The notes beneath the pieces were generated by a model. The model saw only the letters and a list, made by a program, of their open reading frames with translations, was not told the origin of the DNA and ran no database searches. Positions 1 to 8,201 of a DNA stretch of 23,068 nucleotides are shown piece by piece; the stretch's first letter is position 1; the number at the start of each line of letters is the position of its first letter. The DNA lies in assembly GCA_031365425.1 (NCBI GenBank), contig JANLYB010000172.1, forward strand, positions 1 through 23,068. Direction: 5' to 3'. The position numbers and the translations under genes were made by a program. The stretch is from JANXVY01 sp031365425 (GTDB taxonomy: Bacteria > Pseudomonadota > Alphaproteobacteria > Rhizobiales > Hyphomicrobiaceae).

Positions 1-1066
1 AGGCGCGCAGCGCGTGTTGGATGCGGTTGCCGAGTTGAGCCGACACGCGGTCGGGCACGTCGGCGGGGCTCTGCGTGACGTAGTAGACGCCGACGCCCTT
101 GGAGCGGATCAGCCGCGTGACGCGCTCAATCTGGTCGAGCACGGCCTTGGGCGCATCGTTGAACAGCAGATGGGCTTCGTCGAACAGGAACACGAGTTTG
201 GGCTTATCCAAGTCGCCGACTTCCGGGAGCGTTTCGAACAGCTCCGCCAGCATCCACAGCAGGAACGTCGCGTAGAGGCGCGGCGTGTTCATCAGCTTTT
301 CGGCGGCAAGGATGTTGACGATGCCGCGACCGTCGGGGGCAAGCTTGATGAAGTCGCTGAGATCAAGTGCGGGTTCGCCAAAGAACGAGTTCGCGCCCTG
401 CTCTTCAAGCACGAGCAGGCGGCGCTGGAGCACGCCGACGGTCTGCGGCGAGATATTGCCGTACTTGGCGCGCAGTTCACCGGCGCGCTTGCCCATTTCC
501 TCGATCACGATGCGCAGATCCTTGAGGTCGAGGATCAGCATGTTCTTGTCACCGGCCTTGCGCTCGTCCTCGGCCCAGCGGAACGCGATGTTGAGCACGC
601 CTTCCTGCGGTTCCGACAAGTCCATCAGCCGCGACAGCAGCAGTGGCCCCATTTCCTGGACGGTAGCTCGGACTGGATGTCCCTGCTCGCCGAAGATGTC
701 CCAGAACACCGCCGGAAATGACGTGTTGCCGTAGATTGTTAGGTTCATGTCAGACAAGCGTTGCTCGATGCGCGCATTGCGGGTGCCGACGGCGGCAATG
801 CCCGACAGATCGCCCTTGATGTCGGCAGCAAACACCGGCACGCCCGCTGCGGAAAAGCCTTCGGCCAAAACTTGAAGCGTAACGGTCTTACCGGTGCCGG
901 TCGCACCGGTAATGAGGCCGTGGCGGTTGGCGAGGCGCAATTCGATGGCTTCGGCGGCCATGTCCGGGCGGCCCGGGTTTGAAATCCCGATCAGGATCGC
1001 GCCGTCCTGCACGTAGTCGCGACCGTGGTCGGCACCGTTAGGATCGGTTTGCGTTTGATCGGTCAT
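1..1066 (-). CDS. HerA-like / DUF853 family ATPase, N-terminal part (runs off left edge)
   Basis: Reading the minus strand from the ATG at 1066 gives an open frame of 355 codons that leaves the window without a stop. A Walker A motif GATGTGKT sits at residues 54-61, and a Walker B with a DEAH box (LVFLFDEAHLLF) near residue 295. The stretch TRLIRSKGVGVYYVTQSP after it fits the sensor region of HerA/FtsK-type ATPases. The family (E. coli YjgR is a member) is a set of hexameric DNA-translocase-like ATPases of uncertain cell role; DNA processing is inferred only from relatives. The start is the first Met before the conserved 'DGAILIGISNPGRPD' region. The opposite strand is also open here (for example 14-721), but that reading has no recognisable domain and is treated as a shadow. 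The neighbouring mutA gene is divergent. Confidence 0.88.
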   Translation of the reverse strand, partial: MTDQTQTDPNGADHGRDYVQDGAILIGISNPGRPDMAAEAIELRLANRHGLITGATGTGKTVTLQVLAEGFSAAGVPVFAADIKGDLSGIAAVGTRNARIEQRLSDMNLTIYGNTSFPAVFWDIFGEQGHPVRATVQEMGPLLLSRLMDLSEPQEGVLNIAFRWAEDERKAGDKNMLILDLKDLRIVIEEMGKRAGELRAKYGNISPQTVGVLQRRLLVLEEQGANSFFGEPALDLSDFIKLAPDGRGIVNILAAEKLMNTPRLYATFLLWMLAELFETLPEVGDLDKPKLVFLFDEAHLLFNDAPKAVLDQIERVTRLIRSKGVGVYYVTQSPADVPDRVSAQLGNRIQHALRA

Positions 1067-1293
1067 GGGTCGAATCGCCTCGCGTTTGTCTGAAGCTGCC
1101 GTGATGACATGCGCTTACGGCCTTTGCAAACGCATGGTTGCCTATGCTCTTTGCTTTTCCAGACAAGAACGAAGCCGTTCTCGTCTGGAAGTTCGGCGCT
1201 CGCTGCCTGAGCCACCTTGTGGCCATGCCCTGCGGGCGAGTAAGGATCCTAAGCGCGACTTTTAGTTAAGATGCCGCAATTGCGAAGGGCGGC

Positions 1294-1299
1294 TATAAT
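1294..1299 (+). promoter_or_regulatory. candidate -10 box for mutA
   Basis: A perfect TATAAT lies 39 bases before the mutA ATG in the divergent intergenic region (1067-1338). No convincing -35 box stands 17 bases upstream, so this is only a candidate. A ribosome site AGGAAA (1326-1331) precedes the start at 1339. Nothing else was recognised in the 272-bp gap. Confidence 0.35.
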
Positions 1300-1338
1300 G
1301 CTGTCAGCACACACGATCCAGCCGCAGGAAAGCGCCAA

Positions 1339-3219
1339 ATGAACGACGAGACAGCGCCCCACAAGCTCGCAGCCGATTTCGAGGTCCCCTCGGTCGAGCA
1401 GTGGCGCGCGCTGGTGGATAAAGCCTTGAAGGGCGGCGATTTCGAAAAGCGCCTCGTGGTGCGCACCTCCGATGGTCTGCGGATCCCGCCGTTGTATACG
1501 AAGGCCGACGCGCGCACCGAAACCGGGTTACCGGGTGCCGCTCCGTTCACGCGCGGCACGCATACGACCGTCAACGGCTTCGGCTGGCATATCCTAACAC
1601 TGATCGATGACGGCGATGCAGCCGCCGCCAATCGCGCGATCCTCGCCGATCTCGAAGGCGGATCGAACGGCATTTTGCTGCAGACCGCAGCACCGGGGCA
1701 GAGTGGCGTCGCGATCACCTCTTCAAGCGATATGGCGCAGGCGCTGGCAGGCGTCGATTTCGATCTCGCGAGCGTCGAATTGAAAAGCGGACTCGCCGGT
1801 CTCGACGCGGCCAACCACCTGCTGGCAGCACTTCCAGCACTTGGCGGAACGGCGGGCAAACGCATGCTCGCGCTCAACCTCGACCCGATCGGCAAGCTGG
1901 CGCGCTACGGCACGACCATCCGGCCAACGGTGGAGGCGCTGGCCGGTGCCATCGCATTGGCCAAGACGGCACGCGCCGCTGAGCCCAATGTCCGTACGAT
2001 CCTGGTTGATGCAACCGTTGCCCACGAGGCAGGGGCAAGCGAGGCGCAGGAACTCGGTGTGCTGGCGTCCACGCTGGTCGCGTATCTTCGCGCATTCGAA
2101 CTGGCAAGCGTCACGCCCGCCGACGCGCTTCCCCAGATCGGCGTGCATCTCGCCACCGATACCGACATTTTCCTCGGCACCGCCAAACTACGCGCGGCTC
2201 GCACGTTGATTGCTCGCATTGGCGAAGCCTGCGGTGCTGCAGAGGCTGCCGGTAAGGTACGCATCACCGCGATCACCTCTGGCCGGATGATGACGCGGCG
2301 CGATCCCTGGACCAACATGCTTCGCACGACGGCGGCAACGGCAGGCGCAGCCTTCGGCGGCGCGGACCAGATCCTCGTCCTGCCTTTCTCCTACGCGCTG
2401 GGTGCATCCGACGCCTTTGCGCGCCGGATTGCACGCAACACGCAGATCGTGGCGCAGGAAGAATGCGGCCTTGGTCGCACCATCGACCCCGCCGGCGGCT
2501 CTTGGTACGTCGAGCAAACGACGGCGGAACTTGCTGCCAAAGCCTGGAGCATTTTCCAGGAGATCGAGGCCGAAGGCGGTATCGTGGCAGCGCTCACCAG
2601 CGGGCGCATTCAGGACCAGATTGCAGCGGTCGCGGATCAGCGCGCGAAGGGTATCGCGACCGGCAAATTCGAGCTGACCGGCGTGTCGGCGTTCCCGCTG
2701 CTGGGGCCGGACGGCGTGACCGTTCCGCAGCACTCCGCGGCAGCCGCGATCCCTGGTCTCCAGTCCGTGCGGCCGTTGGTGCCGGTGCGCTTGGCGGCGG
2801 CGTTCGAAGCGCTGCGCGATAAGGCAGACGCGGCAGCCGTCAAGCCCGCCGTGTTCCTGGCAAGCCTCGGCGCGATTGCCGATCACACGGGCCGCTCGAC
2901 CTGGATGAAGAACGTGCTGGCGAGCGGCGGCATCTCGTGCGTCGCAACCGACGGCTTCGAGACGCCGGAAGCGGCTGTGGCGGCGTTCAAAACGTCCGGC
3001 TGCAAGGTCGCAGTGATCGCATCGTCCGATGCGCTCTATGCCGTGCAAGCCGAGGCGACCGCACGCGGACTGAAAGCAGCAGGCGCGCAGAAGGTGGCGC
3101 TCGCTGGCCGCCCCGGCGATAAGGAGCAAGCGTTCAAAGACGCTGGCGTCGACCGCTTCATCTTCGCCGGCCAAGACATGGTCGCAACCCTCTCGGCGCT
3201 GCAAGCGGCGGTGGTGTAG
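1339..3219 (+). CDS. mutA: methylmalonyl-CoA mutase, small (beta) subunit
   Basis: 626 aa, a normal length for the small subunit. It has the mutase TIM-barrel region, including the conserved stretches 'TSGRMMTRRDPWTNMLRTT' and 'DPAGGSWYVEQTT', followed by a C-terminal flavodoxin-like B12-fold domain. In the catalytic large subunit this last domain carries DxHxxG, whose His ligates cobalamin. Here the matching place reads ADHTGRS (D515, H516, G518), a degenerate version typical of the non-catalytic subunit. The heterodimer interconverts methylmalonyl-CoA and succinyl-CoA in propionate and ethylmalonyl-CoA metabolism; the small subunit is structural. The start is supported by AGGAAA eight bases upstream. 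The large-subunit gene is not next to it: downstream comes a palindromic repeat and then genes on the other strand. Confidence 0.9.
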   Translation: MNDETAPHKLAADFEVPSVEQWRALVDKALKGGDFEKRLVVRTSDGLRIPPLYTKADARTETGLPGAAPFTRGTHTTVNGFGWHILTLIDDGDAAAANRAILADLEGGSNGILLQTAAPGQSGVAITSSSDMAQALAGVDFDLASVELKSGLAGLDAANHLLAALPALGGTAGKRMLALNLDPIGKLARYGTTIRPTVEALAGAIALAKTARAAEPNVRTILVDATVAHEAGASEAQELGVLASTLVAYLRAFELASVTPADALPQIGVHLATDTDIFLGTAKLRAARTLIARIGEACGAAEAAGKVRITAITSGRMMTRRDPWTNMLRTTAATAGAAFGGADQILVLPFSYALGASDAFARRIARNTQIVAQEECGLGRTIDPAGGSWYVEQTTAELAAKAWSIFQEIEAEGGIVAALTSGRIQDQIAAVADQRAKGIATGKFELTGVSAFPLLGPDGVTVPQHSAAAAIPGLQSVRPLVPVRLAAAFEALRDKADAAAVKPAVFLASLGAIADHTGRSTWMKNVLASGGISCVATDGFETPEAAVAAFKTSGCKVAVIASSDALYAVQAEATARGLKAAGAQKVALAGRPGDKEQAFKDAGVDRFIFAGQDMVATLSALQAAVV

Positions 3220-3255
3220 GGTTCTTCTGGTTTCCGTTGAATCAGGACCATCCCC

Positions 3256-3350
3256 CACTCCATGGCCGGGCGTGACCCGGCCATCCAGGTCCGCGCGGAT
3301 GGACCGCCATTGTGGCCCTGGATGGCCGCCTCAAGGGCGGCCATGGAGTG
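3256..3350. repeat. 95-bp nested palindromic intergenic element
   Basis: A 12-bp perfect inverted repeat (CACTCCATGGCC at 3256-3267, GGCCATGGAGTG at 3339-3350) bounds the element. Inside it are two perfect 9-bp hairpins with 5-nt loops, ATGGCCGGG/CCCGGCCAT (3262-3284) and ATGGCCGCC/GGCGGCCAT (3322-3344), plus a third pairing CCATCCAGG/CCTGGATGG (3281-3289 with 3317-3325). It could fold as a cruciform or as alternative RNA hairpins. It lies between the convergent mutA and ankyrin genes, so it may also stop transcription from both sides. It resembles the short palindromic or MITE-like repeats common in Hyphomicrobiales genomes. Confidence 0.75.
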
Positions 3351-3385
3351 TTGCGTCTACTCTGCAGTCATGCGCAGCGTCCGCC

Positions 3386-3781
3386 CTAGGCCCGTGCACC
3401 GGCCTCTTGTAGTTCCCATTCGATCTCCCGGAGGCCGCGTTGATGTGCCTTGTATAAGGGCGTAGATTTCCACTCGTTTTCGACATTCGGATCGGCGCCC
3501 GCCGCAAGCAACAGCCGGACAATTTGCAGCGCTTTGACCGCATCCCTAGCCCCTACGGCCCGGTGAAGCGGCGTGTTACCAAAGTCCTCGGTCGCGTTCA
3601 CGTCCGCTCCCGCCGCGATCAGTATCTCCACATCTTCGACGATGCCTTGAAGACAAACCATCAGCAGGAGCGTCTCGCCTTCCCATCCGCGCGAATGCAA
3701 CTCAAGCTGCTTGATTGAGGAAAATGACATTGTCGCCGAACCGAAGTACCGGTCGAGGAGGTCGCGAAGTTTCGGATCCAT
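3386..3781 (-). CDS. small ankyrin-repeat protein
   Basis: 131 aa from the ATG at 3781. About three ankyrin repeats fill residues 34-125: 'ETLLLMVCLQGIVEDVEIL' with IAAGADVN (56-62), 'GNTPLHRAV' with LLAAGADPN (91-99), and a partial third starting STPLYKAH. Ankyrin proteins are protein-binding scaffolds; no enzymatic domain or signal peptide is visible, so a cytoplasmic partner-binding role is all that can be inferred. An alternative GTG start at 3802 overlaps the stop of the upstream gene (GTGA), which would add 7 residues and imply translational coupling. Neither start has a strong ribosome site. The open frame extends further upstream through the neighbouring gene, but that part is not ankyrin-like. 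The two genes probably form an operon. Confidence 0.75.
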   Translation of the reverse strand: MDPKLRDLLDRYFGSATMSFSSIKQLELHSRGWEGETLLLMVCLQGIVEDVEILIAAGADVNATEDFGNTPLHRAVGARDAVKALQIVRLLLAAGADPNVENEWKSTPLYKAHQRGLREIEWELQEAGARA

Positions 3782-3798
3782 ACCGGCGGGCCGCTCAG

Positions 3799-4212
3799 TC
3801 ACGGGAAGCTGATCAGGATTTTCATTTTGATGAGCTGCGGGAAGTAGGTCTGCAGCGCAATGCCCAGCCCGTAGAGCATGGCGATCAGGATGATGAGCGC
3901 AGGGATGGCCGCGAACACGCACTTGATGAAAAAGCCCATCAGCGAGAAAAACGGCACCTTGAAGCGCGTGACTGTCATGCTCTCTGTATCGCGTGAGGTA
4001 TTGTCGTAGGCCGGGGCGGGTTCGGACACATAGATCGACGGCTGCGCGACGGGGCTGTTGCCACCGCGATCCCATCCGGTCCGTTCGGCCGATTGGGCGC
4101 TGCGGGCCTGCATCTCGCGGGCGGCGCGTTCACGGCTCTCGCGCTCGCGGCGCAAGGTGCGCGGCAGATCGTCGGTCGAGTCAGTCAGCGGCGGATATTG
4201 GCCGTCACTCAT
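3799..4212 (-). CDS. hypothetical single-TM membrane protein
   Basis: 137 aa. The start at 4212 is chosen over the longer open frame because AGGAGA stands seven bases upstream. The first 80 residues are hydrophilic and charged, with a run rich in Arg and Glu (19-42, possibly helical). They are followed by one strongly hydrophobic segment at about 94-118 and a short basic tail. The layout fits an inner-membrane protein with a cytoplasmic N-terminal region. No family was recognised. Its stop overlaps a possible GTG start of the ankyrin gene (GTGA), so the two are likely co-transcribed and may work together. The apt gene is divergent, 163 bp away. Confidence 0.65.
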   Translation of the reverse strand: MSDGQYPPLTDSTDDLPRTLRRERESRERAAREMQARSAQSAERTGWDRGGNSPVAQPSIYVSEPAPAYDNTSRDTESMTVTRFKVPFFSLMGFFIKCVFAAIPALIILIAMLYGLGIALQTYFPQLIKMKILISFP

Positions 4213-4375
4213 CTTTATTCTCCTGGCCGCGGCCAAATCTGTCGTGCGGCTGCTGCCGTGTGCCTTAACTTCGAGCAAATGCCGCGATTTTAGCGCAGGC
4301 AAGTGTGCCGATTCATGTACCGCATCCAACAGGCTATTGCTATTTTGCGCCATGATTTTGGCGGGGAATACAAGA

Positions 4376-4903
4376 ATGACAGACATCAAAAGCCTGATCC
4401 GTACGATTCCGGACTATCCCAAGCCGGGCATCATGTTCCGCGACGTCACGACACTGATGGGGAACGCAGCCGGATTCAAGGCGGCCATCGACCAACTGGT
4501 CGAGCCGTTTATGGGCAAGGTCGATGTGGTGGCGGGCATCGAAGCGCGCGGGTTCATCTTTGGCGGCGCGGTCGCGGAAAAGCTGGGCTGCGGGTTCATT
4601 CCGATCCGCAAGAAGGGCAAGTTGCCCTGGACCACCATCGGCCAGCACTACACGCTGGAGTATGGCGTCGATACCATCGAGATCCATCTGGATGCGGTCC
4701 AGCACGGCCAGCGCATTCTAATCGTCGACGACCTGATCGCGACGGGCGGCACGGCGGAAGCAGCCGTTTTGCTGGTGCGGCGGGCGGGCGGCATCGTCGC
4801 AGGCTGTGCGTTCGTGATCGATCTGCCGGAACTTGGAGGGGTTAAGGTGTTGAGAAATCACGGCGTTGATGCACATGCGCTAATTGCGTTCGAAGGGCAT
4901 TGA
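4376..4903 (+). CDS. apt: adenine phosphoribosyltransferase
   Basis: 175 aa, the usual length. It converts adenine and PRPP to AMP and pyrophosphate in cytoplasmic purine salvage. The PRPP-binding motif ILIVDDLIATGGT is at residues 114-126. The N-terminal 'IPDYPKPGIMFRDVTTLM' and the 'VAGIEARGFIFGGAVA' stretch (52-66) are family hallmarks. The open frame continues about 106 codons upstream, but that extension is not Apt-like. The ATG at 4376 has GGGGAA about eight bases before it and gives the normal N-terminus. The next gene begins six bases after the stop, so the two are probably one transcript. Confidence 0.96.
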   Translation: MTDIKSLIRTIPDYPKPGIMFRDVTTLMGNAAGFKAAIDQLVEPFMGKVDVVAGIEARGFIFGGAVAEKLGCGFIPIRKKGKLPWTTIGQHYTLEYGVDTIEIHLDAVQHGQRILIVDDLIATGGTAEAAVLLVRRAGGIVAGCAFVIDLPELGGVKVLRNHGVDAHALIAFEGH

Positions 4904-4908
4904 GGGAT

Positions 4909-5136
4909 ATGAGCGAGCAGGGCATGCGTGAAATCACCGTCGCCGAATTGATCCCGCTACTGCGGGTTTGGCAGCATCACAAGGACAAGCCGGTATCGTG
5001 CCCCGTTTGCGCGACCGGCAGCCTGACCATCGTCGACCGCTCGGCCCGCCCTCATCGCGAGTGGTACGTCATGTCCTGCCCCTCATGCGGCTTCGACAAA
5101 ACCGTCGGCGTGTCGCTATATTCAGGAGGAGCATGA
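4909..5136 (+). CDS. small CxxC/CxxC zinc-ribbon protein
   Basis: 75 aa from the ATG at 4909. Two CPxC knuckles at C31/C34 (CPVC) and C57/C60 (CPSC), 22 residues apart, predict one structural zinc site. There is no signal peptide or membrane segment. The gene starts six bases after the apt stop; an in-frame TTG at 4900 would even overlap apt. Ribosome-site spacing is poor for both starts, and an ATG at 4924 is a third option, so translation is probably coupled to apt. The function is unknown: a nucleic-acid or protein-binding zinc ribbon is the only inference. A sequence reading TTCAGGAGGAGCATGAG spans its stop, but the ATG there opens no useful frame. Confidence 0.65.
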   Translation: MSEQGMREITVAELIPLLRVWQHHKDKPVSCPVCATGSLTIVDRSARPHREWYVMSCPSCGFDKTVGVSLYSGGA

Positions 5137-5152
5137 GTAAGGCGGCAACTAG

Positions 5153-5201
5153 CCCATCAAAATGGGTCGCCGGACCAAGTCCGGCGATGACAATTGATGG
5201 G
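5153..5201. repeat. palindromic intergenic repeat with nested hairpin
   Basis: The outer 8-bp inverted repeat CCCATCAA (5153-5160) / TTGATGGG (5194-5201) encloses a perfect 9-bp hairpin TCGCCGGAC-CAA-GTCCGGCGA (5167-5187). It lies in the gap between the convergent zinc-ribbon and radical SAM genes. Design, size and location resemble REP-type or small MITE-like repeats of Hyphomicrobiales. It may also serve as a bidirectional terminator. Confidence 0.65.
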
Positions 5202-5210
5202 ACGGCGCAT

Positions 5211-5229
5211 GAGGGGCGGACAGCCCCTC
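5211..5229. terminator. hairpin between convergent genes
   Basis: GAGGGGC (5211-5217) pairs perfectly with GCCCCTC (5223-5229) across a 5-nt loop, just beyond the 3' end of the minus-strand radical SAM gene. There is no clear T-tract on either side, so this is a stem-loop candidate, not a canonical intrinsic terminator. Confidence 0.4.
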
Positions 5230-5233
5230 AAGA

Positions 5234-6850
5234 TTAGCCGTAGTGCGCAACCTTGGCGGGGGCAGGGATAGCCATGGCTGCAGGCCGATGCGGCGCGCGC
5301 GGGTTCTTGATTTCATTGGCGATCTGGACGTCGAGTTCCTTGAGCAGCTTTTGCGCGAAGGTGCCCAGGTGCAGGTAGAACGTGATCATCGTAATCACGG
5401 ACTGGAGCGCTGCTGGGTTGTGGCGGATGGTGTCGGTTAGCGTGCGCCAGAAGGGACGGCGGAGTTCGGGGCGGGTGACGGTCATGCGCCAGATGAGACG
5501 GCTCATGAACGCGGCGTCGTGCCTTGCCATCGCCCAGTCGAATTTGCTGTCGTGATCGGGCATCTTGAGGTCGCGACCGACGAGCCGGACGCGCTCGAAA
5601 TAGGCGCTGGGTTCGTAGATGTTTTCGATCACGCGCTTGTAGTCTTGGAGGATGTCGACGCGCGGGCGCAGCGTGATGTAGTTCAAGCCTGACGAGCACT
5701 GGTCGCCGCCGCCGGCTTCGAAGGGCAGGAGGCGCTGTTCAGCAACGAGGCGGCGTGTGAGCTGGGTGTTGGGCAGCGCGGTCAGCAAGCCGACCATGGC
5801 GACCGGGATGCCGGTATCCTCGATGCACTCGATCATGGCGCGCGACATGCTGCCCTTTTCGCTGTCGAAGCCGACGATGAAGCCCGCGATGACGAACATG
5901 CCGGCGTCGTAGATCTTGTGGACGCTGTCGGCAAGGCTGCGGCGCGTATTCTGCTTTTTCGACGTAGCAATCAGCGTGTCGGTGTCGGGGCTCTCAATAC
6001 CGACGAAAATGGCGAAGAAGTTGGCACCCTTGAGCATCTGCAGAAGCTCGGTGTCGTCGGCCAAATTCATTGACGCTTCCGTCGAGAATTCGAACGGGTA
6101 TTTACGATCCTTCTGCCATTTCGTTAGGGCCGGCAGGAAGCGTTTCAGGGCCTTCTTGTTACCGATCAGATTGTCATCCACGAAGTCGACGTGGCCGCGA
6201 TAGCCGGCATCGTAGAGCGCATCGAGTTCTGCCAGCATCTGGTCGTTGGTCTTGGAGCGCGGCACGCGGCCATAGAGTTCGATGATGTCGCAGAATTCGC
6301 AGGTGAAGGGGCAGCCGCGGCTGAACTGTACGCCGACGTAAAGATAATGCTTGAAGTTGATGAGGTCGAAGCGGGGAATGGGGCTCGTGGCAACATCGAC
6401 CTTGAAGCGCTCGGCCTCGAAAGTGCCGCTTCGCTGGCCGGCATTCCAGGCGTCGACGAACAGATGAATGATGCCCTCGGCTTCGCCCAGCACCCTGAAG
6501 TCGGATTTCTCGTAGCATTCGGGGCTCGACATGGGATCTGGGCCGCCGACCGCTGTTGGCTTGCCGCGAGCATGCGCCAGATCGATGACTGTCTGTGTGT
6601 CGTCGCGCTGCGGTAGCATACCGCCGGTCATGACGATGTCGGCCCAGTCGATGTCGGCGGTTTGAAGCTCCTCGGCATTGCGATTGACGAGCTTGATATT
6701 CCACTCCTTGGGGAGCAGGGCCGCGAGCGTCATCATGCCCAGCGGGGGGGCCGGGCATTTGACGCCGTAGATGTCGCACGCCGCCTGAAGGCTCCAGAAC
6801 GAATTCTGGTTGAAGCGCGGAAACACCTTCAAGACATTCGTGGAAGCCAT
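5234..6850 (-). CDS. B12-binding-type radical SAM protein (DUF4070-like C-terminus)
   Basis: 538 aa. The N-terminal third looks like a cobalamin-binding fold ('APPLGMMTLAALLPKEW', 'DIVMTGGMLPQ', 'VGGPDPMSSPE'), although no DxHxxG His motif is present. The radical SAM cluster motif CxxxCxxC is at C180, C184 and C187 (RGCPFTCEFCD), followed by 'FVDDNLIGNKKA' and 'FVGIESPDTDTL', as in class B enzymes. The C-terminal ~180 residues resemble DUF4070. The hopanoid C-2 methylase HpnP belongs to this broad architecture, but the substrate cannot be assigned from sequence alone. The start at 6850 has GAGGG at good spacing; the longer frame from 6883 lacks one. It lies 124 bp downstream of the FemAB-like gene on the same strand, so a shared transcript is likely. 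Confidence 0.85.
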   Translation of the reverse strand: MASTNVLKVFPRFNQNSFWSLQAACDIYGVKCPAPPLGMMTLAALLPKEWNIKLVNRNAEELQTADIDWADIVMTGGMLPQRDDTQTVIDLAHARGKPTAVGGPDPMSSPECYEKSDFRVLGEAEGIIHLFVDAWNAGQRSGTFEAERFKVDVATSPIPRFDLINFKHYLYVGVQFSRGCPFTCEFCDIIELYGRVPRSKTNDQMLAELDALYDAGYRGHVDFVDDNLIGNKKALKRFLPALTKWQKDRKYPFEFSTEASMNLADDTELLQMLKGANFFAIFVGIESPDTDTLIATSKKQNTRRSLADSVHKIYDAGMFVIAGFIVGFDSEKGSMSRAMIECIEDTGIPVAMVGLLTALPNTQLTRRLVAEQRLLPFEAGGGDQCSSGLNYITLRPRVDILQDYKRVIENIYEPSAYFERVRLVGRDLKMPDHDSKFDWAMARHDAAFMSRLIWRMTVTRPELRRPFWRTLTDTIRHNPAALQSVITMITFYLHLGTFAQKLLKELDVQIANEIKNPRAPHRPAAMAIPAPAKVAHYG

Positions 6851-6974
6851 GGTACCCTCACGGTCGAGTTGATCGACCAACAACTAAAGATTGCCCGTTA
6901 GGCGCAGACTAGCACAACAACGGTCGATACGCGACTTATTGACCAGGATCAATGCGCTGGCGTTTTTAGTGGCA

Positions 6975-8201
6975 TTAGCCGCGCCGGTCGCCCTTGCGGG
7001 CACGGGCATCGACGTAGGTCTTGAGATCGGGATCGAGCGTCGACCAAGTGATGGATTTGGCGACCATGGCCGAGATTTTGTTCATCGCCCAGTTGCGGTT
7101 CTTGGCGAAGTTGTTAAGCGGCGCAGGTTCGTGGCCGAGATCGAACTTGGCGCGGTAACCGGTCTGGCCGCTGCGGATCGAGGTCGCGCCATTGGCGCTC
7201 GCCCATACCACGAATTCCTCAAACAGGCGGAAATAGAGGAACACGTCCGTGCCGAGGTCGTAGTCGATGCCGATGAATTTGTTGGTGGCATATTTAGGCT
7301 CCGCATAACACAGCATGAAGGCGACCAGCGTGTTATCGGATCGGCGGCGCAGCATGATGAAATGGGTGCTCTCGGCCTTGGCAAGTTCGTCGAAAAAGGC
7401 CGGCGTCAGGCGCTCGAAACGGGTCGTCGCGCGCTCGTAAGTCTGCATGAATAGACGCCACAATTCGATCATGGCCGCAGCATCGGGCGCCTGAATGACC
7501 TTGCAGTCGAGGTCGAGCAGGGCGCGGGATTTCTTGAGCTTTTTCTTGAGATGATAACGGTGCGAACTCGGCAGGCTGGTGAGATATCCCTCAAAATTGC
7601 CGGGCAGATCGTCAATCTCCGTTCCGGGAAAGCTAGGAACCTTGAAGTAGGTCGAGAGCGGCTTCTGCCGCTCCAGGACCGCGGTGGCCTTCTCCGGCAT
7701 GTCCTTCCATACGATCATGTGGGCACGCGCGGCGGCAGCCTTGACCTCGACGGCGGCGGCAAGGGCAGGAATGACTTCGGTCAGCGCGACATCGGGGATA
7801 AGGCCGATGGTGCCTTCTTCCGAACAGGGAGATCCAATGAACCAGGTGCGCTGATAGCGCAAGGCCGGAATCATCCGGCCAATCCATGCGACGAACGGCG
7901 CGATGGCGTCGGGCAGCACGATGTCAAGCGACAGGTCCATCTGGAAGCAGGGAGCGATGCCAACGAGTTCGCCGTCGCGCTCGATGCCGGCATAGGCGAA
8001 CGTGAACTGGTCCTGGACGCCGGCGCGCTCAAACGAGCGATACCACCACAAGGCCTCGAGCGGCGGCGGGAAGCAGGCGGCCCACAACTGCGGCGCGAAG
8101 TCATCCGCGGAATCAAACCAGCGGATCGTGAACGCGGGCGATCGCGCCAGCACGGCCCTGTCCGCGTTGGCGGTGGTGGAGGTCGATACAGTATCCAGCA
8201 T
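6975..8201 (-). CDS. FemAB/GNAT-like acyltransferase (BioF2-like)
   Basis: 408 aa from the ATG at 8201. The C-terminal half shows the FemAB/GNAT fold signature: 'SHRYHLKKKLKKSRALL' (213-229), 'FIMLRRRSDNTLVAFMLCYAE' (281-301), 'NKFIGIDYD' (307-315), 'YFRLFEEFVVWASANGATSI' and 'GYRAKFDLGHEPAPLNNF'. Relatives in this COG3146/Acetyltransf_6-type group transfer aminoacyl or acyl groups; some are annotated for peptidoglycan or exopolysaccharide work, but the substrate here is unknown. An alternative start at 8294 adds 31 residues with no better ribosome site. The radical SAM gene follows 124 bp downstream on the same strand, suggesting a joint pathway, and an MFS exporter is divergent. Codons 20-150 are less conserved-looking. 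Confidence 0.75.
   Translation of the reverse strand: MLDTVSTSTTANADRAVLARSPAFTIRWFDSADDFAPQLWAACFPPPLEALWWYRSFERAGVQDQFTFAYAGIERDGELVGIAPCFQMDLSLDIVLPDAIAPFVAWIGRMIPALRYQRTWFIGSPCSEEGTIGLIPDVALTEVIPALAAAVEVKAAAARAHMIVWKDMPEKATAVLERQKPLSTYFKVPSFPGTEIDDLPGNFEGYLTSLPSSHRYHLKKKLKKSRALLDLDCKVIQAPDAAAMIELWRLFMQTYERATTRFERLTPAFFDELAKAESTHFIMLRRRSDNTLVAFMLCYAEPKYATNKFIGIDYDLGTDVFLYFRLFEEFVVWASANGATSIRSGQTGYRAKFDLGHEPAPLNNFAKNRNWAMNKISAMVAKSITWSTLDPDLKTYVDARARKGDRRG

Noticed and set aside
14..721. 235-aa plus-strand open frame at the left edge
   Set aside because: It is the shadow of the HerA-like gene on the minus strand, which has Walker A and B motifs; the plus frame shows no domain.
2188..3258. 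356-aa minus-strand frame across mutA
   Set aside because: Shadow frame in a GC-rich gene; rich in Arg, His and Cys with no domain, while the plus strand encodes a clear mutase.
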